Part shown: piece by piece, positions 1-7,953 of the stretch
Position numbering within the stretch: the first letter of the stretch is position 1
Layout of the letters: each line of letters begins with the position of its first letter
DNA from: Streptococcus sp. oral taxon 056 str. F0418
Lineage (GTDB): Bacteria > Bacillota > Bacilli > Lactobacillales > Streptococcaceae
Reading direction: 5' to 3'
Length of the DNA stretch: 64,000 nt
NCBI RefSeq assembly: GCF_000220065.1
Contig: NZ_AFQU01000001.1
Coordinates: 930,001-994,000 of the forward strand
Position numbers and translations under genes: made by a program
The notes under the pieces: generated by a model
Database searches by the model: none
Seen by the model: the letters and a program-made list of their open reading frames with translations, nothing else
What the model was told of the DNA's origin: nothing

Positions 1-16
1 CTTCTTCATCCGACAT
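1..16 (-). CDS. Start of an unidentified gene, cut by the window edge
   Basis: On the minus strand an AGGAGG ribosome binding site follows the DUF3013 stop codon and an ATG lies at 16. Only MSDEE can be read before the window ends, so the product cannot be named. The spacing of about 10 bases suggests co-transcription with the DUF3013 gene. Confidence 0.5.
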
Positions 17-25
17 CAGCGCCTC

Positions 26-496
26 CTAGTACCTCGGATATGAATAAAATTCTGTATCAGTCAAATCCGCTCTGCCATTTTCAAAAGCCTCAGCATTCCA
101 AGCCATCTCAAACTCTGCTGCCTCTGGATCTGCTAAAAAGTCCATGAGGGCATCGAGGCCAGACTCAGCTGTTTGGGTTAGAAAATCCACGAAATAAGCC
201 AGGAACTCCCGTGACAGCCCCTTCTTAGGCTCATAGGGCAGGGTAGCCAGATAGTCCTCGGCCTCAAAACGAGACTTGACTGGATTATAGAAAAGCACGG
301 CTTCCTCAAAGTAAATATCCTCAGCCGAGGCATTGCCCTCAGCATCCACCGTCTCAATACCGCCTGGATTTTGCACCTCAAGGAGAAAGGCCACTTCCAC
401 TGCGTGATTCTTCTTGTCCCAGTTTATCTCATAGTCAAAAGGAAAGCTCTTCCCCATTTCCTCGTCCAATATCTCCAAAAAACCGTACTTAGCCAT
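26..496 (-). CDS. DUF3013 family protein
   Basis: A soluble acidic protein of 156 residues with no signal peptide or membrane segment. The N-terminal part (KSFPFDYEINWDKKNHAVEV) and overall length match my memory of the streptococcal DUF3013 family, whose function is unknown. The ATG at 496 is preceded by AGAGGAAA at good spacing. It is transcribed divergently from rarA across a gap of under 90 bases and is probably co-transcribed with the gene cut off at the left edge. The family call is from recognition; nothing in the sequence suggests an activity. Confidence 0.7.
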   Translation of the reverse strand: MAKYGFLEILDEEMGKSFPFDYEINWDKKNHAVEVAFLLEVQNPGGIETVDAEGNASAEDIYFEEAVLFYNPVKSRFEAEDYLATLPYEPKKGLSREFLAYFVDFLTQTAESGLDALMDFLADPEAAEFEMAWNAEAFENGRADLTDTEFYSYPRY

Positions 497-583
497 GATT
501 TCCTCTTTTCATTGTGATAAAATATTACTATCTACAATAGTAACATAAAACATCAAGAAAAACACTTGCAGAAAGGAAATCTT

Positions 584-1852
584 ATGCCAGAAAACCTTGC
601 CCTACGAATGCGACCGACCAGTATTGATCAGATCATCGGCCAGCAGCATCTGGTCGGACCTGGAAAAATCATCCGTCGCATGGTTGAGGCCAACCGCCTG
701 TCCTCAATGATTCTATATGGGCCACCCGGCATCGGCAAGACCTCTATCGCCTCAGCTATTGCCGGCACAACCAGGTATGCCTTTCGGACCTTTAACGCCA
801 CTGTAGACAGCAAGAAGCGCCTGCAGGAGATTGCTGAAGAAGCGAAATTTTCCGACGGACTGGTGCTCCTGCTAGACGAGATTCATCGCTTGGATAAAAC
901 AAAACAAGACTTCCTACTGCCGTTATTAGAAAACGGGCTGGTCATCATGATTGGAGCGACGACAGAAAATCCTTTCTTTTCTGTCACTCCTGCCATCCGA
1001 AGCCGAGTTCAGATATTTGAGCTTGAGCCCCTCAGCAACGACGACATACGGACAGCCATTCAGCTAGCCTTGACGGATAAGGAAAGAGGATTTGATTTCC
1101 CAGTGGAGCTAGACAAAGAAGCTCTGGACTTCATTACTATCTCTACCAATGGAGACCTGCGCTCCGCCTATAACTCGCTGGATTTAGCCGTGCTCTCTAC
1201 CCCAGAAGATGACAAGGGCATTCGCCACATCTCGCTTAATGTCATGGAAAACAGCCTGCAAAAGAGCTACATTACCATGGACAAGGACGGTGACGGTCAC
1301 TATGATGTCCTATCGGCTCTGCAGAAATCCATCCGAGGCTCTGATGTCAATGCCAGCCTCCACTATGCAGCTCGTCTGATTGAAGGCGGGGACCTGCTCA
1401 GTCTGGCTCGGCGGCTGACCGTCATCGCTTACGAAGATATCGGTCTAGCCAACCCTGACGCCCAGATTCATACGGTCACAGCTCTGGAAGCAGCCCAGCG
1501 CATCGGCTTCCCGGAAGCTCGCATTCTCATTGCCAATATCGTCATTGATTTGGCTCTATCCCCCAAGTCCAACTCGGCTTACGTAGCCATGGACAAAGCA
1601 CTAGCTGATTTGCGGAAAAATGGCAATCTGCCCATCCCTCGCCACTTACGTGATGGCCACTATGCCGGAAGCAAGGAATTAGGCAACGCACAGGACTATC
1701 TCTACCCTCATTCCTATCCCGGCAACTGGGTGTTACAGGATTATCTTCCAGACAAGTTAAAAGATGCGGATTATTTCACTCCAAACGAAAATGGGAAATA
1801 TGAACGAGCCCTTGGCCTGACAAAGAACAAAATTGACCAATTAAAAAAATGA
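584..1852 (+). CDS. rarA: Replication-associated recombination protein A (AAA+ ATPase)
   Basis: RarA/MgsA is a clamp-loader-like AAA+ ATPase that acts at stalled replication forks in the cytoplasm. The sequence shows a Walker A motif (GPPGIGKTS) about 50 residues in, a Walker B/DEIH-type motif (LLLDEIHR), sensor residues (GATTEN) and the C-terminal tetramerisation region (ISLARRLTVIAYEDIGLANP-like). I choose the ATG at 584 because GAAAGGAA lies just upstream; a TTG at 566 would also be in frame. The product is 422 residues, normal for the family. 6S RNA and tRNA-Lys follow directly downstream. Confidence 0.95.
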   Translation: MPENLALRMRPTSIDQIIGQQHLVGPGKIIRRMVEANRLSSMILYGPPGIGKTSIASAIAGTTRYAFRTFNATVDSKKRLQEIAEEAKFSDGLVLLLDEIHRLDKTKQDFLLPLLENGLVIMIGATTENPFFSVTPAIRSRVQIFELEPLSNDDIRTAIQLALTDKERGFDFPVELDKEALDFITISTNGDLRSAYNSLDLAVLSTPEDDKGIRHISLNVMENSLQKSYITMDKDGDGHYDVLSALQKSIRGSDVNASLHYAARLIEGGDLLSLARRLTVIAYEDIGLANPDAQIHTVTALEAAQRIGFPEARILIANIVIDLALSPKSNSAYVAMDKALADLRKNGNLPIPRHLRDGHYAGSKELGNAQDYLYPHSYPGNWVLQDYLPDKLKDADYFTPNENGKYERALGLTKNKIDQLKK

Positions 1853-1884
1853 TGGTATCGTTTGCAAAAAATCAGATTTTTCTC

Positions 1885-1915
1885 TTGAATTTTTCAAAAA
1901 TTGTGGTATTATAAT
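1885..1915 (+). promoter_or_regulatory. Promoter of 6S RNA
   Basis: TTGAAT at 1885-1890 and TATAAT at 1910-1915 (or TATTAT at 1907-1912, which gives a 16-base spacer) lie just before the first conserved base of the 6S RNA. The promoter sits after the rarA stop codon. Confidence 0.6.
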
Positions 1916-1920
1916 TATAG

Positions 1921-2117
1921 AAACGCTGTGGTGTACGACTTCACACTTAAGTGTTGACCGACTATTTTTTGTATTATTAGGGAAACAAAAGACTTCTAAC
2001 AGCTTGCAGGCCGTTTCACGCGGAAGCAGCTTCAGTTAGAGCGAGTTACCCACCTGCTTAATTGTGCGGGTTCAATACAAATCGTGAAGGTCCGGCACCA
2101 ATACAGCTTTTTCTATT
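1921..2117 (+). ncRNA. ssrS: 6S RNA
   Basis: A non-coding stretch of about 195 bases between rarA and tRNA-Lys, which is the usual place of 6S RNA in streptococci. The ends are complementary: a 5' part around GCTGTGGTG and a 3' part around CACCAATACAGC can form the closing stem. The middle contains arms that would leave the large central bubble typical of 6S RNA, the mimic of an open promoter that binds sigma-A RNA polymerase. Exact ends are estimated; the 3' end may be produced by processing at tRNA-Lys, because no terminator separates the two. Confidence 0.8.
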
Positions 2118-2190
2118 GCCTCCTTAGCTCAGCTGGCAGAGCAGCGGACTCTTAATCCGTGGGTCACAGGTTCGATCCCTGTAGGGGGCA
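2118..2190 (+). tRNA. tRNA-Lys (anticodon CTT)
   Basis: A 73-base cloverleaf. The acceptor stem pairs GCCTCCT with AGGGGGC, the D arm has AGCTCAGCTGGCAGAGC, the anticodon loop is CTCTTAA giving CTT, and the T arm has GGTTCGATCC. The 3' CCA is not encoded. The 3' end is copied twice downstream (7667 and 9899), marking it as an integration site. Confidence 0.97.
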
Positions 2191-2231
2191 TAGAATTATA
2201 GAAGAAAAGCCTTGATTTTCAAGGCTTTTTT
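2180..2231 (+). repeat. Attachment-site-like repeat, copy 1 (tRNA-Lys 3' end plus terminator)
   Basis: TGTAGGGGGCATA at the tRNA 3' end, followed by a spacer and the hairpin GCCTTGattttCAAGGC with a T run. The same 50-base module recurs at 7667-7718 and 9899-9948. This copy holds the complete tRNA and would be the original attachment site. Confidence 0.75.
2205..2231 (+). terminator. Terminator of the 6S RNA/tRNA-Lys unit
   Basis: Hairpin AAAGCCTTG/CAAGGCTTT with a run of six T, 15 bases after the tRNA. Confidence 0.85.
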
Positions 2232-2287
2232 GCTTAAATTTTTAGGATATTCTGAGTCTAATATAGATGAAATTCTTTTCTCATAAC

Positions 2288-2313
2288 AAAAAAACGCTAC
2301 ATAGCGTTTTTTT
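2288..2313. terminator. Terminator of the Mga/RofA-like gene
   Basis: A symmetric hairpin, AAAAAAACGCT and AGCGTTTTTTT, just after the stop codon of the minus-strand regulator. It could work in both directions. Confidence 0.8.
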
Positions 2314-2324
2314 ATTATTCTTAG

Positions 2325-3806
2325 TTACTCATCTAGTCGAATAAACATCATTGCATTAAGTAAAGAGATGAGTGCGACTGTATTAATATTATTGGAATAG
2401 ATCAGTCTCTTGTTCTCAATGGGGGGAATAATAAAATTAGAAATGATGATATCGTAAGGTGATTCTTTTAAAGAATCAATTGATAGTTCTAATTTATTCC
2501 AAACTTCAAGTTCAAAATTATTACTGCAATAATAAGAAAGTGTCTCTGCTACTGATCTTGCATGATACTGATCAAAATTACTCATGACTAAAACCTTTAA
2601 TTTGGGTTGATTTTGTAAAAGGTTCAGCACTAAATGTTTGCTGTGAGTGATAAAAGTATAAGATAGATGATTGACTTTCATTGAATTATTATTGATATCA
2701 AGAGTCACTAAATAATGTTCAATTCCTTTTTTTATATCTGAAACAAATTGAGGGAAAATATTTTGAAAGTTCTTGATTGTATTGCCTTTTTGATCAAATA
2801 GGATAAACTCTGTAGATAATTCCTGGCGATGCAGATGTGCCGTATTATGTAGATGCCAAATAAGATTGTCCTTATTGTCTATTTTTAGATTATATTTGCT
2901 TTCTATCTGATCAATTAAATCACTTAATAATTGATACGAATTTTTTACATAGTTGTCTGTTTTTGCGCAGCTCATAAATAGATTTTCATCAATGAAAAAC
3001 ATTTTTTGAAAATAGGAGACAAATAGTTGACCTATCACTTCTTTATTCAAAGAGATATGATATTCAGAATCAAAGCTCACTACAATGTCTTCGATTTCTT
3101 CTGCCTGCATGAAAGATTCTAGCAATTGATTGTTAAAAGAATCTTTCTCAACTTCCAAGAAATGACCAAACTTTATTCGATATAAATTCGTAACGAGGAG
3201 CAACTTTAACATTCTGTGAGTTGATAAATTCATCGGGAAAGATGTTACTTTATAAACTAGTTCCAATAATTGAGACAGCGGTTCTGGAGAAAAATCTTCA
3301 AATGGCCACTCGAGGAAATAATATTTCTCTGAAAAATACTGGGCAAAAAAGTAACGGATATCTATCTCATTTCCAATAATTCGAACTGGATTGAGACTAA
3401 TTTCAAATTGATATTGTTTCTTAATAATTTTATTAATATGACTGATGATACGGTAAAGAGAGGAAGAACTGATATAAAACTCTTTGCAAATACTCTCAGC
3501 ATCACATCCTTCATTAAAGAATATAAATTCTAAAATTGAAAAGTGAGTTGAATGCTTAAAAAAATGATGATAGACCATCTCAATATCACTATCATCAGTA
3601 TTAATGATACGTATGCCATTTGTTGAAGAATGAAATATCAAGTCAGAAAAAGAAAACCTGACATGGGATAAATCATCTTTTACTGAACGTTCTGTACAAT
3701 TTAATAATTCAGCCAGTTCAGAAATATGAAACCAGCGCTTATTTTCAAATAGTATTTCTAATAATTCTAATTGCCTGTGGCTCTTTTTAGACAGTAATTC
3801 TCGCAT
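2325..3806 (-). CDS. Mga/RofA-like (RALP) transcriptional regulator with PRD-type region
   Basis: A 493-residue cytoplasmic regulator. The N-terminal 60 residues form a helix-turn-helix (LEILFENKRWFHISELAELL) of the Mga type. A second HTH lies near residues 95-125 (DAESICKEFYISSSSLYRII), followed by long all-helical PRD-like modules and a C-terminal EIIB-like segment (PKLKVLVMSNFDQYHARSVA). Order and length match the Mga/RofA family of streptococcal stand-alone regulators, often controlled by PTS phosphorylation. It is divergent from the glsB-amaP-gls24 operon across a 294-base AT-rich gap, so control of that operon is plausible but inferred. The gene is AT-rich compared with rarA, which fits acquisition. 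Confidence 0.75.
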   Translation of the reverse strand: MRELLSKKSHRQLELLEILFENKRWFHISELAELLNCTERSVKDDLSHVRFSFSDLIFHSSTNGIRIINTDDSDIEMVYHHFFKHSTHFSILEFIFFNEGCDAESICKEFYISSSSLYRIISHINKIIKKQYQFEISLNPVRIIGNEIDIRYFFAQYFSEKYYFLEWPFEDFSPEPLSQLLELVYKVTSFPMNLSTHRMLKLLLVTNLYRIKFGHFLEVEKDSFNNQLLESFMQAEEIEDIVVSFDSEYHISLNKEVIGQLFVSYFQKMFFIDENLFMSCAKTDNYVKNSYQLLSDLIDQIESKYNLKIDNKDNLIWHLHNTAHLHRQELSTEFILFDQKGNTIKNFQNIFPQFVSDIKKGIEHYLVTLDINNNSMKVNHLSYTFITHSKHLVLNLLQNQPKLKVLVMSNFDQYHARSVAETLSYYCSNNFELEVWNKLELSIDSLKESPYDIIISNFIIPPIENKRLIYSNNINTVALISLLNAMMFIRLDE

Positions 3807-4100
3807 TAAAATATTATCTTTCTTTATATAGTGTTTTTATTGTCAGGCAATTATACCATATTTCGCGTATTTAACTTCGTTTAACAACTCAAAAATATAT
3901 CTAAAAATGCTGATAAATGCCTATAGAACAAGGAATTCTTATATTTGCGTATCTATAGTACAGATAATCGGAAAGAAAACCAAGTTGAATTATTATGTTT
4001 CCAAATTGGGAAATTATATAATTATATTAATCAAAGAATATTATTAAAAAATGATAATAAACAATTTTGATTAAGAAAAAAATTAGAAAGGAGAATCAAT
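3807..4100. other. Divergent intergenic region with an inverted repeat
   Basis: AT-rich spacer between the Mga-like gene and glsB. It contains TTTCC-aaattg-GGAAA at 3998-4013 just before a TATAAT at 4017-4022, which could be an operator over the promoter of the stress operon. No good -35 box was found. Confidence 0.4.
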
Positions 4101-4340
4101 ATGCTTTGGTCAATTATTGTTGGTGGTCTTATTGGTCTAATTGCTGGATCAATCACTAAAAAAGGCGGCTCAATGGGTGTTATTGCAAACGTTGTTGCAG
4201 GTTTAGTTGGTTCTGCTGTCGGTCAGTCACTTTTGGGAACTTGGGGTCCTAGTTTGGCTGGTATGGCCTTGCTTCCTTCTATTATTGGTGCAGTTATTGT
4301 AGTAGCTGTTGTATCATTTTTTGTAGGTAAAAAGGCATAA
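4101..4340 (+). CDS. GlsB/YeaQ/YmgE family membrane protein
   Basis: A 79-residue hydrophobic protein of the transglycosylase-associated family. It has two to three membrane segments with glycine-rich stretches (GGLIGLIAGSITKKGG, GLVGSAVGQSLLGTWGP). In enterococci the homologue GlsB is made with Gls24 in an envelope-stress operon, and the same partners follow here. The start has a GAAAGGAG site. A second, divergent copy lies at 10047, just outside the accessory zone. Confidence 0.85.
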   Translation: MLWSIIVGGLIGLIAGSITKKGGSMGVIANVVAGLVGSAVGQSLLGTWGPSLAGMALLPSIIGAVIVVAVVSFFVGKKA

Positions 4341-4395
4341 ATTGTCTTTTTACTTTCAAAATACAATTTAAAATTTAATGATGTGAGGATTCAAT

Positions 4396-4977
4396 ATGTC
4401 AAAATCAAGAAAAATACTTTCCCTTATTTTCTGTATTTTAATCTTGACAATTTTGATTCCTGTTTTGCTAGATTTTCATAAAGTCAGCGGTCTGGGGCTC
4501 CAGTTATTTAGCTGGAAGTTATTCACTTGGAAGCAGATTCCTTTTGTGGGCTACTATCTTTCTAGGTATGTTTTTTGGGGCACTGTGGTTTTAGCAAGCT
4601 TAATCTTACTACTGATGTTAGTGATAGCTTTTTATCCTAAGAGACGTTTGGAAATTCAGCTAGCTGATGCGGATGGGAAACTGATACTGAAAAATTCAGC
4701 GATTGAAGGGTTCGTTCGTAGTCTGTTAACAGAACACGGTTTAATTAAAGATCCTACAGTTTCAGTAAATAGCCACAAAAACAAATGCATGGTTTCCGTT
4801 AAAGGGGCAGTCGTTCCTTCGGAAAACATCATCAAGAGAAGTCAGTTGATTCAAGAAGAAATTGCGTCTGGATTGACAGAATTCTTCGGAATCAATCATA
4901 ATGTCAAGCTTAAAATCTCTGTCTCAGACTTCAAGCCAAAAACACCGACTAAAAAGAATGCTAGTCGTGTGAAGTAA
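4396..4977 (+). CDS. amaP: Alkaline shock response membrane anchor protein AmaP
   Basis: AmaP anchors Asp23/Gls24-family proteins to the cell membrane. This 193-residue protein has two membrane segments, near residues 8-26 and 58-80 (VVLASLILLLMLVIAFYP), a short basic turn (KRRLE), and a soluble domain resembling the Asp23 fold. The basic C-terminus (KPKTPTKKNASRVK) is notable. It lies 55 bases after glsB and only 11 bases before the DUF2273 gene, within a five-gene set matching the amaP operon of other Firmicutes. The membrane-anchor role is known for the family and inferred here. Confidence 0.85.
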   Translation: MSKSRKILSLIFCILILTILIPVLLDFHKVSGLGLQLFSWKLFTWKQIPFVGYYLSRYVFWGTVVLASLILLLMLVIAFYPKRRLEIQLADADGKLILKNSAIEGFVRSLLTEHGLIKDPTVSVNSHKNKCMVSVKGAVVPSENIIKRSQLIQEEIASGLTEFFGINHNVKLKISVSDFKPKTPTKKNASRVK

Positions 4978-4988
4978 GGAAGTGAAAA

Positions 4989-5159
4989 ATGGAATGGTTT
5001 AAAAAATATCAATATCCAATTTTGTCTGGATTAGCAGGCGTTATTCTAGCATGTTTTATCCTATCCTTCGGCTTCTTTAAGACTCTTTTTGTCTTGATTT
5101 GCGCTAGCCTAGGGGCAGGAATTGGATATTATATTCAAAAGAGTAATATATTTAAATAA
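4989..5159 (+). CDS. DUF2273 family small membrane protein
   Basis: A 56-residue ORF starting MEWFKKYQYPILSGLAG with AAGGAAG overlapping the amaP stop codon. It has two hydrophobic segments separated by a short loop (about residues 10-29 and 32-48) and a short polar tail (YYIQKSNIFK). DUF2273 proteins sit between amaP and asp23/gls24 in many Firmicutes and probably help form the membrane complex; their exact role is unknown. Position, size and topology all agree with this family. Confidence 0.85.
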   Translation: MEWFKKYQYPILSGLAGVILACFILSFGFFKTLFVLICASLGAGIGYYIQKSNIFK

Positions 5160-5176
5160 GAATAAAGGAGTTTAAC

Positions 5177-5752
5177 ATGTCAAATAAAGATGTTAAAGAT
5201 GTTGCTAAAGAAACACATGAAGTCAAAGGTGAATTGACTTATGATGATAAAGTCATTCAAAAAATTATTGGCCTTTCTTTAGAAAAAGTTACAGGTTTAC
5301 TTGCTGTTGATGGAGGATTTTTCTCTAACTTAACAGATAAATTGATTAATACTGATAATGTCACTAACGGTGTCAATGTTGAAGTTGGTAAAGAACAAGT
5401 AGCTGTTGACTTGAATGTAGTAGTTGAATATCAAAAGAATGTTCCTGCATTATACGACGAAATCAAGAAAGTTGTTGTGGAAGAAGTTTCTAAGATGACT
5501 GACTTAGAAGTTGTTGAAGTCAATGTTAATGTTGTTGATATCAAAACCAAAGAACAACATGAAGCTGATTCAGTTAGTCTTCAAGATCGAGTAACAGATA
5601 TTGCAGAATCAACAGGCGAATTTGCTTCAGAGCAATTTGAAAAAGCAAAATCTGGACTTAGCGGTGGTTTTTCAGCTGTTCAAGAAAAAGTTGGCGAAGG
5701 GGTAGATGCTGTTAAGGAAGCTACGTCTAAGGAAAAAACTCGCGTTCATTAA
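5177..5752 (+). CDS. Asp23/Gls24 family envelope stress response protein
   Basis: A 191-residue cytoplasmic protein. Residues about 15-130 form the Asp23 domain (GELTYDDKVIQKIIGLSLEKV, GVNVEVGKEQVAVDLNVVVE). The C-terminal 55 residues are a charged helical tail (FASEQFEKAKSGLSGGFSAV). The family includes Asp23 of staphylococci and Gls24 of enterococci, linked to cell-envelope stress and, for Gls24, bile tolerance. It follows the DUF2273 gene by 17 bases behind an AAAGGAG site. A second, shorter Asp23-type gene lies in the housekeeping nusB-efp operon at 43191. Confidence 0.9.
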   Translation: MSNKDVKDVAKETHEVKGELTYDDKVIQKIIGLSLEKVTGLLAVDGGFFSNLTDKLINTDNVTNGVNVEVGKEQVAVDLNVVVEYQKNVPALYDEIKKVVVEEVSKMTDLEVVEVNVNVVDIKTKEQHEADSVSLQDRVTDIAESTGEFASEQFEKAKSGLSGGFSAVQEKVGEGVDAVKEATSKEKTRVH

Positions 5753-5835
5753 TACTCTAACTACGAAAAGAGATTATTATTTTATTTCTTTTCTATATAT
5801 AAAATACTTAAAAACTCATAACGGAGGTAAAGATT

Positions 5836-6039
5836 ATGTCTACAGAAGAAAAATTCAACCAAGCTAAAGGTTCTGTTAAAGAAGGACTAGGAAAATTAAC
5901 TGGTGATAAAAAAATAGAAAAAGAAGGGGCTGCTGAAAAAGTAGTTTCTAAAGTTAAAGAAGTCGCTGAAGATGCCAAAGATGCTGTCGAAGGAGCAATC
6001 GAAGGTGTTAAAAATATGATTAATAAAGATGACAAATAA
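5836..6039 (+). CDS. CsbD family stress protein
   Basis: A 67-residue, highly charged, probably disordered or helical protein. It begins with the CsbD signature ([28 protein letters not shown]) and is rich in Lys, Glu and Ala. CsbD proteins are induced by general stress in Gram-positive bacteria but have no known biochemical activity. It is the last gene of the stress operon, 83 bases after gls24, with its own GGAGG site and a terminator at 6089. CsbD next to gls24-type genes is common in lactic acid bacteria. Confidence 0.85.
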   Translation: MSTEEKFNQAKGSVKEGLGKLTGDKKIEKEGAAEKVVSKVKEVAEDAKDAVEGAIEGVKNMINKDDK

Positions 6040-6088
6040 AGCTACGAGTTAATTTCTCTTGCAAAACATCTTTGTAATTTATAATAGT

Positions 6089-6118
6089 AAAAAAGAGAAC
6101 ATTGAATGTTCTCTTTTT
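6089..6118. terminator. Bidirectional terminator between csbD and the DUF389 gene
   Basis: Hairpin AAAAAGAGAACATtgaATGTTCTCTTTTT with A and T runs on its two sides, between two convergent genes. Confidence 0.9.
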
Positions 6119-6147
6119 CATTTCTCTTGCAACGAACGGTGATTTGA

Positions 6148-7212
6148 TTACTTATGTTTAGTCTCCATTTCACTCTTTTCCTTATCAATTTTTTGAAGTT
6201 CATGGTCATTTTTATATTGAATAATATACTCGACTATGTCTTTTTCAGTCAATCGATCATTGGATAATTGTGAAATTTGAATTGAAATATTTTTCAAGCC
6301 ATAATCGTTTTGTTTACTAAGAATTTCTTTCAATTCCTCGTCGGAAAGATGTTTTCCTGAAATAGTTAACTTTAGTGTATTATTCTCTTTGATAAAATTC
6401 TTTTTTAGTACTGTATGCTCTTTAAACTGATCAGATAAGTATTTATTTATAGATTCATTAATTAGTGTTTCTCTAACTAATGTAGTGGCTGAAACCAAAC
6501 TGGGAATAATAAGAATAAGCGAAACTAGAATTAATATTTTTCTCATTTTATAAGCTTCTTGATTATGTTTAATGTAACGATTTTTTACCATAGTTAAGCT
6601 TGTTCCAATATAGGTAGCAATCATGATAAAGCTACAATTAATGAAAAATAAATAAGATGCACCTAGCATGAACTTAAAGTTTCCTGTTGCTATAGAATAA
6701 CCAACAGTGCACACAGGAGGCATAAGAGCCGTTGCAATAGCCACTCCAGGTACAATATTATTTGCTTCTTTTTTTCGTGCCCCTATAACTCCAGCCACCC
6801 CTCCAACAAAAGCTATAACAACATCCCAAATTGTTGGAGAAGTTCTAGCAATAATTTCTGTACTTGCATAAGAAATAGGAGAAATTAGAAAATAAACTGT
6901 CGATGCTATAAGACTCAACGAAACTTGAATAAACAAAATTTTAAACGATTTTCTGAGCAGATTCATATCTAATATTGCTAGCGAAAAACCAATCCCAAGA
7001 ATAGGTGTCATTAGTGGAGAAATTAACATTGCCCCAATGATAACTGGAGTAGAATCCATATTTAGTCCAATAGATGCAATCAACATTGCGCATAACAAAA
7101 TAGCTAAATCACTTCTTGTTAAATCTAGATCATCATAAATCTTATTTCTAAATTCTGTTAAAGAATAAAGCTTGTCATCCTGTAAAATTTTTCTCAAAAC
7201 AGCATTCCTCAT
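6148..7212 (-). CDS. DUF389 (TIGR00341-type) membrane protein
   Basis: A multi-pass membrane protein with the DUF389 core: AILLCAMLIASIGLNMDSTP, VIIGAMLISPLMTPILGIG, VAGVIGARKKEANNIVPGVA, ATALMPPVCTVGYSIA. About six membrane segments span residues 35-240, followed by a soluble C-terminal domain of about 110 residues. The family's function is unknown. I place the start at the ATG at 7212, with TTGGAAAA upstream; a TTG at 7245 is also in frame but has no ribosome binding site. It is convergent with the stress operon and is the last gene of the first accessory segment. Confidence 0.8.
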   Translation of the reverse strand: MRNAVLRKILQDDKLYSLTEFRNKIYDDLDLTRSDLAILLCAMLIASIGLNMDSTPVIIGAMLISPLMTPILGIGFSLAILDMNLLRKSFKILFIQVSLSLIASTVYFLISPISYASTEIIARTSPTIWDVVIAFVGGVAGVIGARKKEANNIVPGVAIATALMPPVCTVGYSIATGNFKFMLGASYLFFINCSFIMIATYIGTSLTMVKNRYIKHNQEAYKMRKILILVSLILIIPSLVSATTLVRETLINESINKYLSDQFKEHTVLKKNFIKENNTLKLTISGKHLSDEELKEILSKQNDYGLKNISIQISQLSNDRLTEKDIVEYIIQYKNDHELQKIDKEKSEMETKHK

Positions 7213-7570
7213 ATTAATGTTTTCCAAAGTATAAACCCAGTCCAAATAATGAATGAAATATGCAATATTGACAAAAAATATAGAAAGCAGTTTATACTAG
7301 TAATTATTTTAACATACAATTTGATAAATTTATTACTAACTTATTACCCATACCATCCTAAATTTTAACTTTTTCCAATCTCTAATTATAGAAATTCAAC
7401 AATTATAATATACTACAACCTATACGCACTAACATTTGTCAAACTTCAAGGAAGCAATCTATTAGTAATCAATTATTTAAAAGCAATCTAGAATAAGGAA
7501 GGCGCAACCACCAAAATACGCTGATAAAAATAGACATTCTATTCATGCCCCACTTTTGCCCCATTTTGAA

Positions 7571-7718
7571 ATAATCAGATTTAAAATCACTTAAAGTATC
7601 TTCTGAAAATCACTTACATTTCAACATTTTTGATTAATTTCAATATGAAGATTTCTTACAAATGCATGTAGGGGGCATAAAAACATTGAAAAAAGCCTTG
7701 TAAATCAAGGCTTTTTTT
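7571..7718 (+). repeat. Island-end direct repeat, left copy, with attachment-like copy 2
   Basis: About 95 bases of AT-rich sequence (shared blocks TTCTGAAAATC and TTTTTGATTA), then TGTAGGGGGCATA at 7667-7679 and the hairpin GCCTTGtaaatCAAGGC with seven T. It matches 9806-9948 over its whole length with scattered differences, and its last 52 bases match the tRNA-Lys 3' region at 2180. Confidence 0.8.
7693..7718 (+). terminator. Terminator within attachment-like copy 2
   Basis: AAAGCCTTGtaaatCAAGGCTTTTTTT, the copied tRNA-Lys terminator. Confidence 0.8.
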
Positions 7719-7893
7719 GATACCAAATAATTATAAGAATTTTCATATCTTTGTCAAATTCACTCTGGGCTCTTTCAAGTCTAGTACGTTATAATATAAT
7801 ACTATTTTAAAAAAATCATTATTGATAAAAAATGTAAAGGGATGCCGATGTGTGAAATACGATTTTTTTCTTAAAAAATTTACAGCTTTAACC

Positions 7894-7924
7894 TTGACAT
7901 GGAACGCGTTCCAGGGTTTATACT
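7894..7924 (+). promoter_or_regulatory. Promoter with LacI-type operator
   Basis: TTGACA at 7894-7899 and TATACT at 7919-7924 (TTTATA at 7917-7922 gives 17-base spacing). The 14-base perfect palindrome TGGAACGCGTTCCA at 7900-7913 fills most of the spacer. It lies upstream of the HAD-LacI pair, so the operon is probably repressed by its own LacI-family product. Confidence 0.8.
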
Positions 7925-7953
7925 GGTTTCATAAGAAAGAGAGGTAAAAATTT

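Larger units (their letters stand above)
7213..7953. other. Gene-free stretch with an island junction
   Basis: About 740 bases without a convincing gene. From 7571 it holds the element-end repeat, then the attachment-like core at 7667, a terminator, and the promoter of the HAD gene. A plus-strand open frame ending at 7594 (tail HAPLLPHFEIIRFKIT) might be the remnant of a recombinase C-terminus, but this is a guess. Confidence 0.4.

Noticed and set aside
7500..7594. Integrase C-terminus at the right end of the first segment
   Set aside because: The open tail is short, lacks a recognisable catalytic Tyr context, and its stop is not kept in the second copy; left only as a remark.
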